A stretch of 64,000 bases of DNA from Karalla daura (Eukaryota; Chordata; Actinopteri; Chaetodontiformes; Leiognathidae): contig CM055188.1 of NCBI GenBank assembly GCA_029224185.1, positions 5,457,001-5,521,000 of the forward strand, read 5' to 3'. The position numbers and the translations under genes are program-made. The notes below the pieces were generated by a model. It ran no database searches. It worked only from the letters and a program-made list of their open reading frames with translations, and had not been told where the DNA came from. Position 1 is the stretch's first letter, and every line of letters begins with the position of its first letter. Shown here one piece after another: positions 55,137 to 64,000 of the stretch.

Positions 55137-57033
55137 CTTTTCTGCCCTCGCCTACTTAGACATGCAGGAATGTGTCATTTTACACCACTTACCTGTGGAC
55201 CTGTATCAAAAATGGACACACTTGAAGACTGATAATGAACATGTCCATTTTTATAGATTGAGTGGTATCGGTTTTTGCATGAAGATTAACACCACCTTAT
55301 ATAAAAACCCATGCAGACAAAAGTAAAGAATTGACAGATGATGCTGCTGCCTCTGTTACTGCAAGCTCATATGAATTTGATACTGTCTGTTCTTTTGTAG
55401 GTTGCTCAAAGAAAGGCTGTTGATTGTCTGGTCTCAGGCAAAGAGTTTATTCTGGTCACAGGTGGAGTATGCAGCGCTGCGGCTCAGAGAGACAGAGTTC
55501 GCACAGGATCTCAGTCAGAGTGAACCTCGAGCTAAAGACTGTACAGTAACATTTTATCTTTTTGAGCAGGCGAGTGCCTGCTCAAAAAGATAGCGTGCCT
55601 GCTCGTCATAGCATGACGCAAATAGATAGATCTATAGACATAAACATGAAGAACAGATAATCACATGAGCATAAAACAAGTCACAAAGCAGATATATGGA
55701 GCTGGCGCTGTTTGTGCAAGTTGCCAGGGTACATGCTGTTGTTTGGCGCATGGATTTCTGCATTATTTCCAAGTTTTACTTGGACAAGATATGTAGAGCT
55801 GCCCTGCAAGAGCACAAGATACACATTGTTGTTTTAGTGCTATCCTGGTCATCATGGCACAAGTGGAGAACACAGGAAACAGATTACAGAGGTAGTCAGC
55901 AGATGAGACAATTCTTGCAATACTGTCTAAAATGACATGAATTAAATGAGATATTTATCTGAACAAGAATAACATTAAGTTGACTGAAAAGTCATGGGCA
56001 CACAATAACATTACTAGTAATACATTACAGTGTAATAAGAATTACAAGTAGCTGGCCCTAGTGAAGTCATCCTAACATGCTTTTAACAAGCAAAACCAGC
56101 CAAACATACCAATTTCTGTGACAGTGACCACATTTCTTTCTGTCCTTATGTAAAGAAATGCAGGAATGTAAGTGTTGTATCACACCATTTAACAGGGTAC
56201 TTAATTGGTATTTACTCTGACCTAATTTACATCAGCAGGGCCGAGCTTGCTGTCCCTTATTTACATGACACATTGCAACTGTCAACCTCACCTGTGTAGT
56301 TCACCAGCCCATTTCTTTTATTTTGTGGGAGGAGCTATTAGCAAAGGATATCCTATCCAAAAGGAAGGATGACTTTATATTTAGTTAGTGAGGACTGCAT
56401 TTACTCTGGACTCCCCTTGGAATCTTCACAAGAATCTCTGGTGTCTTTTCCTGTTGCACTTGGATTCTTTGAGACAGGTTATTCTTTTCTACAAGACGAG
56501 GTAAATTTCATTGTCCAAGTCCTTTTTAGGATAGAAATGATTTTTTCATGTATTTGTAACCATAGAAAGAAAAATGCATCTGCACTCCATGAATACATAC
56601 TCTTGTGTAATATTCAATGATTTTCAGTCACCAGTTATACTCCAAGTGATTCTATATAAATGTTAACCATGTTTACACTCTCTTTTCATTCTTTTACAGA
56701 AAAGTTAAGTTTTGGTTCATGGTGTTCATCCTAAACATCAAGAAGTTCAGGAAGAAAGGAAATCCACACTCCAAGATACTGGTATGTTTTGTTACTATTT
56801 AGAAATAATCTTTGTTATGTTTCATCACCCATCTCTAAAATATGAGACACCAAGGCTTTAACAGTAATTGAACTGACAAATTAACCTGTTTAACAAATGA
56901 TCATGTGAAAAGATGAATGCAAGTTTTTATATAGCATCTGGATTAGAGTAAAAATAATCTCCAGATCAATTCTTTAGTTTAAAACATAGGTCTTTGATTT
57001 ACTTTTATCCATGTATGTCTTCTTCTCTTTCAG
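55134..57033. other. intergenic sequence, no confident gene
   Basis: Short ORFs only. A possible exon at 56700-56781 (acceptor CTTTTACAG, donor CTG|GTATGT) precedes the SGNH fragment and encodes basic text (KKFRKKGNPHSK). It may be an upstream exon of that pseudogene. Confidence 0.4.
55555..55592. repeat. perfect 17-bp hairpin with 4-nt loop
   Basis: TATCTTTTTGAGCAGGC at 55555-55571 is exactly reverse-complemented at 55576-55592 around GAGT. No coding or mobile-element context explains it. Confidence 0.85.
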
Positions 57034-57385
57034 CAATGTAAAAACTCTGGATTGTTGGCAACAGTTATGTGTGTCAAGGTGAAAACCAAATGAGGAAAAC
57101 AATAGGGACCAGTCTTGGTGTGCCTGCCCATGGAGGAATGTGTTGGAGGCATTTAATTCCCTTCTTCCACAAGTGCAGGCAAAGGAAGATCTCCTCAAAA
57201 TGCACTGGTTATTTGTTGTGGGACCAATGACCTTGGACATGTCAAGAGTGTGCTACTTGTCCAGGTAATGAAGGATCTGCATTACCTCCATCAGCACTCT
57301 CCTGAAATGAAAACTTTGTTCTCTTCAATCAATCAGAGGCGGCACTGGAGGCATGCACCTCCTGCAAAGACTGACAGAGCCAAAC
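57034..57385 (+). pseudogene. SGNH-hydrolase-like fragment, frameshifted
   Basis: After an acceptor-like TTCTCTTTCAG, one frame reads KLWIVGNSYVCQGENQMRKT and AHGGMCWRHLIPFFHKC. After a shift near 57175 another frame reads NALVICCGTNDLGHVKS, then VMKDLHYLHQHSPEMKTLFS and NQRRHWRHAPPAK. GNS-Y is the block I serine site and GTND the block III Gly-x-Asn. The layout matches SGNH domains I know from fish uncharacterised proteins and from tyrosine-recombinase (DIRS/Ngaro) elements. The block V D-x-x-H is missing. It is unrelated in detail to the Helentron hydrolase. Inactive remnant. Confidence 0.65.
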
Positions 57386-57386
57386 A

Positions 57387-58352
57387 TACATGTACATACT
57401 CCTCTCCCCCTTTTGTTTTTTAAATGTTTTGTGTGTCCTTTGCTCTTTGCTCCTTGACCATGACACTTCATACTTTTTAATTTATTAATTTACAGTTAGT
57501 TTTCAATGACAACAAGTCTTGAAGTATAAAATGTTTGGAGTTTGGAGAAAATAAAATTATTTCTATGGTTTGACACATGCTTCATGAACAATCGCTATCT
57601 GCAACAAGGTGGGAAAGGGAGTGGAGGGTTCTCACGTGGTTGTTCCAGTGTTACAGACTCAGAAGTACAAACAGACAGTAAAAGTGTAAAACTATAAAAC
57701 TGTAATAGTGTTTAACTACTCATTTTTAATTTTCTTCAAAACGATTGTTTTTTCATTTCCAATAAAAATGGGTGGCTATCTGAAAAATAATACAGTGTTT
57801 ACTTTTAATTTGTGAACTTTTGAATTATAATTAACAATAGGAATTTATGTATTGGATAGACTTGATGTCTTTAGCACTACATTGTTATTTTGGCTGAATA
57901 TGTAATCTGCATGTCTCTCTTCCTCATGCTCTATTTGGGTGTGCCACCTTACCTCCCTGTGCAGTGGCTTTGTTTTGTCTTTGTTTTTTGTATGCACAAA
58001 TGATCAGTGGCATACAGTGTCCTAGACCTAGTGAAGTCCTAGATCTATGTGCAATATACAGTATCAGCTGCTGTTCAGCACAATAGTAGCACAAATTTAT
58101 TATCATGTACATACTCCTCTCCCCCTTTTGTTTTTTAAATGTTTTGTGTGTCCTTTGCTCTTTGCTCCTTGACCATGACACTTCATACTTTTTAATTTAT
58201 CATTTTACACATGCACCTTAGTGGCCTTGATGCTGTAATTTCATTGCACATGCAAGTTTTCAATGACAACAAAAGTCTTGAAGTATAAAATGTTTGGAGT
58301 TTGGAGAAAATATATTTATTTCTATGGTTTGACACATGCTTCATGAACAAGA
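57387..58352. repeat. direct repeats (57387-57590 and 58105-58352) around an inverted-repeat arm
   Basis: TACATACTCCTCTCCCCC and the following ~200 bp, ending GCTTCATGAACAA, occur twice in direct orientation. The second copy has ~48 bp extra. The left arm of the large inverted repeat sits exactly between them. Confidence 0.9.
57589..58010. repeat. large inverted repeat, left arm
   Basis: About 420 bp whose reverse complement is at 60163-60584, with only a few differences noticed by eye. Begins CAATCGCTATCTGC and ends TGCACAAATGATCAGTGG. Confidence 0.92.
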
Positions 58353-58619
58353 AGTGACCAGTACTTCATGCATATGTCCATAATGTGAAAATGGTAAACC
58401 CTGCTGGTAAACATGTGACACACACATGCACACACCCATCCAAAAGTCAAATTACATTGATGTATTGACTAACCTCAAGATTGAGAATGCTAACATGGAA
58501 AGCTAGAAATAATATTTTTGTGGACAGAAGAAAATGGCGTTTCAAAGGTTATAGAAATTAAAATTATTTCAATAGGGCAGAGGTAGACTGAGAAATCTAG
58601 CAAAACTAGGTAAAAACAA

Positions 58620-58775
58620 CATGTACCGTGGCATATCCACAAAACAGTGGCATTTTCCGTGGCAACACCCAAAAATAGCGGCATCTATAGTGGCACTTCA
58701 CACTAACAGCGACATCTGTCGTGGCATCTCACAAAAACATCGGCTTCAATGGTGGCATCTCCCCAAACCAGTAGT
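58620..58775. repeat. degenerate GTGGCATCTC-type minisatellite
   Basis: About seven imperfect copies of a ~22-bp unit (GTGGCAT...CACAAAAACA). Confidence 0.7.
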
Positions 58776-58781
58776 AATTCT

Positions 58782-59722
58782 CGGTAACACTTTACTTGAA
58801 GGTACTGTAGTTTCTTGAGAGGTGATGTTGCTGAAGATAATGCTGAAGATGATGAAGGAAAGTCCACTGACACTGTCTTAGTTGCAAATAGGAGGTTTAT
58901 TGCAAAGAAGAATAGTATCAAACAAGCAACCGGTCTGCTTGGAGAAGAACAGCCAAATGTCCTCTGACTGGTAGCTCCAAGCTCACACATTATATAGTCT
59001 TCTCCTAAGACTATAACATTCCTTCTGACCATTTGTTGGTCATCTGGTCACTGAGCCCCACGACCACTTGGTGTCTGCTTGTCGTTATCCACCTGATCCA
59101 TCTTCTTTTTCGACAGTTCTACCCCAAATACAACCCCTAATAAAAATTCATTACCTTACATGGAGTTGATGACTTTACATGCACACAAACATACTTCTCC
59201 AGACACTACAGTGCCGTCATAATCGTGACATGACACTATCATAACTGCTCTATGACACGGTCATGACATTGTGATAAACATTATGTCAATGTCATAAACG
59301 TTTATGACTTTTGTCATGAAGTGTCATTCGGTTTTTGTAATGACAGGTTGACACTGTTTGGGTTGTCTTTTATGACAACTTGACATTAATCAAAGTGACG
59401 TTACCAGAAAATGTCTTAGTCATGACAACTTGACATTAAATTTGTTTGGGATGTCCTTATTAGGACAACATGACCGTAATCAAAGTGACATTGACGGAAA
59501 ATGTCTTTGTCATGACAATTTGCCATATTTGACATATGCATCTATTTCTGTGTGTATGACAAGTTGACATAATGATTATTACAGTAAGCAAGTTTTCAGA
59601 CCAATTCTAGCACTATGTCATAGATGTTTTACAGGATATGGACAGGATACCCAAAAGCTGACTGTCATGACACTGTTATGACAGTGTAACAAGGATATTC
59701 TTTGACCTCAAGTAAAGTGGTA
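58782..59722. mobile_element. non-autonomous DNA element with TTTACTTGA-type inverted ends, holding a solo LTR
   Basis: GGTAACACTTTACTTGAAGG at 58782 is matched in inverted form by ACCTCAAGTAAAGTGGTAGC near 59705-59725, and again by a near copy at about 59808-59830. The interior is repetitive TGTCATGACA/TTGACATTA text. No ORF. End choice between the two right copies is uncertain. Confidence 0.6.
58806..59210 (-). repeat. solo LTR
   Basis: About 405 bp bounded by TGTAG...CTACA. On the minus strand it carries AATAAA (near 58893) in the expected position. Flanks GTAC (58802-58805) and GTGC (59211-59214) could be a 4-bp target duplication with one mismatch. It interrupts the surrounding TIR element. 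No internal retroelement sequence remains. Confidence 0.6.
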
Positions 59723-60162
59723 GCATTTTAATTTGTCATTAACATATCATGAAGTATAAACTGACTGTCGTGACACCATTATGACAGTGCAATAAGGATA
59801 TTCTTGGACCTCAAGTAGAGTGGTAGCGTTTTGATTTGTCAGTAACATATCATGAAGTATACACTGACTGTCATGACACCATTATGACAGTGTAATGAAG
59901 AAATTCTAACACCTTCTAATGTGCTGATAGAAACTTTGTCAAGACTTGCTCTGTAACCAAGCACTCAGAAATTAAACAATATAGCTGTTTAATACAATGC
60001 TCAAACATGCTCAACATGCATAATATACTGACATCCGACATGAAACATGTCAGAATTGCAAAACAAAAACAAAAAAACCAAAAACAAATAAATACTTGCA
60101 GAAGTATGTCTGTCATGACTGACTGTCAAAAATTATTACTTTTGTGCAATTATTACTTTTAT
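59723..60162. other. intergenic, duplicate of the TIR element's right end
   Basis: 59740-59890 repeats the CATATCATGAAGTATA...CTGACTGTC(A/G)TGACACC phrase twice. The remainder shows nothing recognised. Confidence 0.45.
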
Positions 60163-60584
60163 CCACTGATCATTTGTGCATACAAAAAACAAAGACAAAA
60201 CAAAGCCACTGCACAGGGAGGTAGGGTGGCACACCCAAATAGAGCATGAGGAAGAGCGACATGCAGATTACATATTCAGCCAAAATAACAATATAATGCT
60301 AAAGACATCAAGTCTATCCAATACATAAATTCCTATTGTTAATTATAATTCAAAAGTTCACAAATTAAAAGTAAACACTGTGTTATTTTTCAGATAGCCA
60401 CCCATTTTTATTGGAAATGAAAAAACAATCGTTTTGAAGAAAATTAAAAATGAGTAGTTAAACACTATTACAGTTTTATAGTTTTACACTTTTACTGTCT
60501 GTTTGTACTTTTGAGTCTGTAACACTGGAACAACCACGTGAGAACCCTCCACTCCCTTTCCCACCTTGTTGCAGAGAGCGATTG
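60163..60584. repeat. large inverted repeat, right arm
   Basis: Reverse complement of 57589-58010. The arms are separated by ~2.15 kb. Confidence 0.92.
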
Positions 60585-60645
60585 ACAGCGAGTGACCCCC
60601 CCCCCCCCCACACACACAACGAAAAACACACACACACACAAAGTA

Positions 60646-61642
60646 CCGTATTTTCCGCACTATAAGGCGCACATAAAAGCCTTCATTTTTTAAAAAAGCT
60701 GACCATGCGCCTTATAATACGGTGCGCCTTATATATGGATCAATATTGAGTCGCAACAGGTCTCGCAATTACGGTAAGCAGCCACCGATTTGATTTTTCC
60801 CCCATAGAAAAAGTAGTGCGCGGTATATACCGGGATATATAAACATTAATAAACATATATAAGCATTCAAAGCTCGACTGCGAACTGTGTGGGAGCAGTG
60901 GATGACCGAAGGCGAACACACGTTCACCAAGACGGGGAGACAGCGCCGGACAACATATGCCACTATCTGCCAGTGGATCGTAAATGCCTGGGCTGATATA
61001 TCAGTCACAACTGTGGTCCGAGCTTTCAGGAAGGCAGGAATTGTCAATGAAATGCCAGACAACAACAGCGACACTGAGTCGATGATTGACGTGTTGGATG
61101 CCGCATTAGCCCAGCTGTTCAATTCGGACACGGAAGAAGAAGAAGATTTTGAGGGATTCTAGATGAGGAACTGAGCTTCAAGTGTTTCTTTTTCGTGTTT
61201 ACAGCTCACAGTTATTATGCTATTGCTTTAGAGTTATTATTGTACTTGTTATTGCTTTGCACTATCACGAGTGTCACTATATTGTGATTACACTAAAGTT
61301 TAATTTACCTTAACAGTATCAGACTGTTTTTTACCTGTTTACTGTGTAACGAATATACGCATGCTTTACCTCAGAGAAAATAGCTGTTTATTCATTTTGT
61401 GAGTGAATGAAGTTGTCAGAAAGCTGATTTGAAATCTATTAATAAAGTTTGACTGACCTATGACTGTTTTTTTGACGTTCACTTTATCGCAGCACCATCT
61501 AATGGATGCATAACGTAACCCCAGCCTCTACTGTAGCGCCTTATAATGTGATGCGCCTTATATATGGAAAAAGTTGTAAACTATGTCATTCATTGAAGGT
61601 GCGCCTTGTAATGCGGTGCGCCGTATAGTGTGGAAAATACGG
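60646..61642 (+). mobile_element. pogo/Tigger-type (TcMar) transposon, internally deleted
   Basis: Ends CCGTATTTTCCGCACTATA (60646) and, inverted, TATAGTGTGGAAAATACGG (to 61642). TA dinucleotides flank both sides, the target duplication of Tc1/mariner-class elements. Subterminal GCGCCTTATA motifs are repeated at both ends. The element is 997 bp and keeps only the transposase C-terminus. Confidence 0.88.
60887..61162 (+). pseudogene. pogo-like transposase C-terminal fragment
   Basis: 91-codon open frame (EHTFTKTGRQRRTTYATICQ, then VVRAFRKAGIVNEMPDNNSD and an acidic SDTEEEEDFEGF end). This is the region after the DDE core in pogo/Tigger-type transposases of vertebrates. The N-terminal CENP-B-like DNA-binding part and the DDE domain are deleted. 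It ends with TAG inside the element. Confidence 0.75.
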
Positions 61643-62169
61643 TATATAGAATAATTACGTTTCAAGCTGTTATAATATAAGTATGTTTTAGATAATTAAA
61701 ACATGCATATTGAAAATGAAAATTGTTTTGTAAAAAATTCAAAGTCTGTTTGTACTTTGGGTCCAGTCTATCCGGTCCCGGCATGCTGCGGGTGCAGAGA
61801 CAAGGTATGTACAATGTAGCTATAGCAACACAATGCACAGGGCAATGAAAAATAGTATGGTATATACAAATGTGATAAATATAGATGGAATCATTATACA
61901 GATAATATGCAGATAATCCTATACCACTGTAGATAGGGCTATTGAGATGTGAATTGAAGAGGAACACTGAACAGATGCCGTGTGGATGGTAAGGCGTGGA
62001 AAGAGGGTATGAGGAAAGACTGGTCTTTGGGAAGGGCTCAATAGGGTGACCACTGTGAGAAAGAAGTGGTTTCTGAACCTGTTTGTGTTAGTCCTCAGAC
62101 TGTGAAAACAGTAAGGCCTAGAGGAGGAGCAGAAAAGAGTATTGGCCCTATGAGAGGAGTCTTGAGAAT
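61643..62169. other. intergenic sequence between pogo and Rex3 remnants
   Basis: 61740-61775 is the inverse of 54545-54580. The remainder (61950-62165) looks like a LINE or SINE 3' region, but I cannot name it. Confidence 0.35.
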
Positions 62170-64000
62170 CCATCCATCCATCCATCCATCTTCTTCTGCT
62201 TATCCGGGGCCGGGTCGCGGGGGGAGCAGTCTAAGCAGGGACGCCCAGACCTTCCTCTCCCTGGACACTTCCTCCAGCTCTTCCGGGAGGATCCCGAGGC
62301 GTTCCCAGGCCAGCCGGGTGACATAGTCACTCCAGCGTGCCCTGGGTCTTCCCCTGGGTCTCCTCCCGGATGGACATGCCCGGAACACCTCCCTAGGGAG
62401 GCATCCAGGAGGCATCCGATTCAGATGCCCAAGCCACCTCAGCTGGCTCCTCTCGATGTGGAGGAGCAGCGGCTCTACTCCGAGCTCCTCCCGGGTGACA
62501 GAGCTCCTCACCCTATCTCTAAGGGAGCGCCCCGCCACTCTGCGGAGGAAACCCATTTCAGCCGCTTCTATCCTGGATCTCATTCTTTCGGTCATGACCC
62601 AGAGTTCATGACCATAGGTGAGGGTAGGAACGTAGATCAACCGGTAAATCGAGAGCTTCGCCTTTTGGCTCAGCTCCTTCTTCACCACGACGGACCGATA
62701 CAGTGACCGCATTATTGCAGCCGCTGCACCGATCCGCCTGTCGACCTCTCGCTCCATCCTTCCCTCACTCGTGAACAAGACCCCGAGATACTTGAACTCC
62801 TCCACCTGAGGCAGGGGCTCTCCACCGACCTGAAGCGAGCACTCCACCTTTCTCCGGTCGAGAACCATGGCCTCGGACTTGGAGGTGCTGATTCTCATCC
62901 CAGCTGCTTCACACTTGGCTGCAAACCGCTCCAGTGCATGCTGGAGGTCCTGGCTCGAGGGAGCCAATAAGACGACATCATCTGCAAAGAGCAGAGATGA
63001 AATCCCATGACTCCCGAACCGGACCATCTCTGGCCCCCTGCTGCGCCTAGAAATTCTGTCCATAAGGGTAATGAACAGAACTGGTGACAAAGGGCAGCCC
63101 TGTCAGAGGCCTACATGCACCGGGAACAGGCCTGACTTACTGCCGGCCATGCGAACCGAGCTCCTGCACCGGTCATACAGTGACCGCACGGCCCTCAATA
63201 GAGGGCCCTGGACCCCGTACTCCCGGAGTACCCCCCACAGGACACCACGAGGGACACGGTCGAAAGCCTTCTCCAAGTCCACAAAACACATGTGGACTGG
63301 ATGGGCAAACTCCCATGAACCCTCGAGCACCCTGTGGAGAGTATAGAGCTGGTCCAGTGTTCCACGGCCGGGACGAAAACCGCATTGTTCCTCCTGGATC
63401 CGAGGTTGGGTGATGAATGAGTCAACCTCTGGGTCCTCAGCCTCTGCTTCTTCTAGAGAAGGCGTGACGGTGGGATTGAGGAGATCCTCGAAGTATTCCT
63501 TCCACCGGCCAATGATGTCCCCAGTCGAGGTCAAGAGCTCCCCACTTCCACTGTAAACAGTATTGGTGGGGCACTGCTTCCCCCTCCTGAGGCGCCGGAC
63601 GGTTTGCCAGAACCTCTTCGAGGCCGACCGATAGTCCTTCTCCATGGCCACCCCGAACTTTTCCCAGGCCCGGGTTTTTGCTTCTGCGACTGCTCGCGCT
63701 GCCATCCGCTTGGCCCGTCGGTACCCGTCAGCTGTCTCAAGAGTCCCCCGAGCCAACCAGGCTCGGTAGGACTCCTTCTTCAGCTTGACGTCATCCCTTA
63801 CTTCCGGTGTCCACCACCGGGTTCTGGGATTGCTGCCGCGACAGGCACCGGAGGTCTTACTGCCACAACTTTGAACAGCCGCATCCACAATGGAGGTGGA
63901 GAACATGGTCCACTCGTGCTCCATGTCCCCAGCCTCCCTCGGGATCAGGTCAAAGCTCTCCCGAATGTGGGAGTTGAAGACCTCCCTGACAGGAGATTCT
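62170..64000 (-). mobile_element. Rex3 (RTE-clade LINE), second copy, runs off right edge
   Basis: (GATG)n tail at 62170-62190 on the minus strand, RT with QGCPLSP at ~63085, and upstream endonuclease-RT linker out to the window edge. It is highly similar to the copy at 6.3-7.2 kb. One stop and one in-frame deletion disable it. Confidence 0.92.
62200..63924 (-). pseudogene. Rex3 reverse transcriptase with one nonsense codon and an in-frame deletion
   Basis: Two open segments in the same frame (63924-63103 and 63090-62200) are separated only by TGA in VHVGL-stop-QGCPLSP. The other copy has CGA (Arg) there, so this is a CpG-type C-to-T change. Upstream, the linker (RRGKQCPTNTVYSGSGELL, GRWKEYFEDLLNPT) runs to EDPEVDSFITQP and then jumps to RIQEEQCGFRPGRGTLDQLY. 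Roughly 90 residues of RT fingers that should lie between are missing in frame. RT palm (HMCFVDLEKAFDRVPR), FADD and thumb are present. Confidence 0.92.

Noticed and set aside
1..64000. tRNA, rRNA or snRNA genes
   Set aside because: No cloverleaf-like or recognisable RNA gene sequence was found by reading; short divergent copies could have been missed.

Overview
The window is vertebrate, most probably percomorph teleost, genomic DNA. Two copies of the fish LINE Rex3 (RTE clade) are recognisable by their RT motif and (GATG)n tail. Ty3/Gypsy chromoviruses, a Helentron-class rolling-circle transposon, hAT, PIF/Harbinger and pogo/Tigger remnants, and TAATAA-flanked dispersed repeats fill the rest. 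Every intron that can be inferred is GT-AG. I see no convincing single-copy host gene, no tRNA or rRNA and no CRISPR array; this is a repeat-dense, accessory region.

Layout. 1-3.84 kb: minus-strand Gypsy, pol reading off the left edge, cut at its 5' LTR by a Harbinger-like element with long inverted arms (3.84-5.5 kb). 5.8-7.3 kb: dispersed repeat split by a 5'-truncated Rex3 with a perfect 9-bp target duplication. 8.0-12.24 kb: two decayed plus-strand Gypsy copies, the second with gag fused to integrase. 12.68-14.16 kb: a third Gypsy type. 15.68-16.68 kb: a ~1 kb unit bounded by perfect 29-bp inverted repeats. 17.2-19.64 kb: a hAT transposase pseudogene. 20.5-28.8 kb and 45.4-53.6 kb: two blocks of one macrosatellite (2.2-2.6 kb units made of two related halves), ending in a hairpin-bearing minisatellite. 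53.9-64 kb: a Gypsy gag start, an SGNH-hydrolase pseudogene, a large inverted repeat, a solo LTR, a pogo/Tigger remnant and a second Rex3.

The centrepiece lies between the two macrosatellite blocks (about 29-44.3 kb, minus strand). A 15-exon model joins small exons in consistent phase to one 7.4-kb exon. It predicts a protein of about 2,970 residues: an SGNH/GDSL-like hydrolase with all catalytic positions, proline/serine-rich exon modules, a C76/OTU-like cysteine protease, an 18-residue repeat array, a Helitron N domain, an HUH Rep nuclease, a PIF1-type helicase and a C-terminal EEP endonuclease (the Helentron hallmark). Only a 2-bp deletion and one TGA interrupt it. A TATA/CCAAT promoter with a splice donor lies upstream, and a 36-bp hairpin minisatellite lies downstream.

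How the parts relate: almost everything is mobile DNA nested in mobile DNA. The Rep-helicase-endonuclease would drive rolling-circle transposition; what the hydrolase and protease do for the element is unknown, and that is the main open question here.
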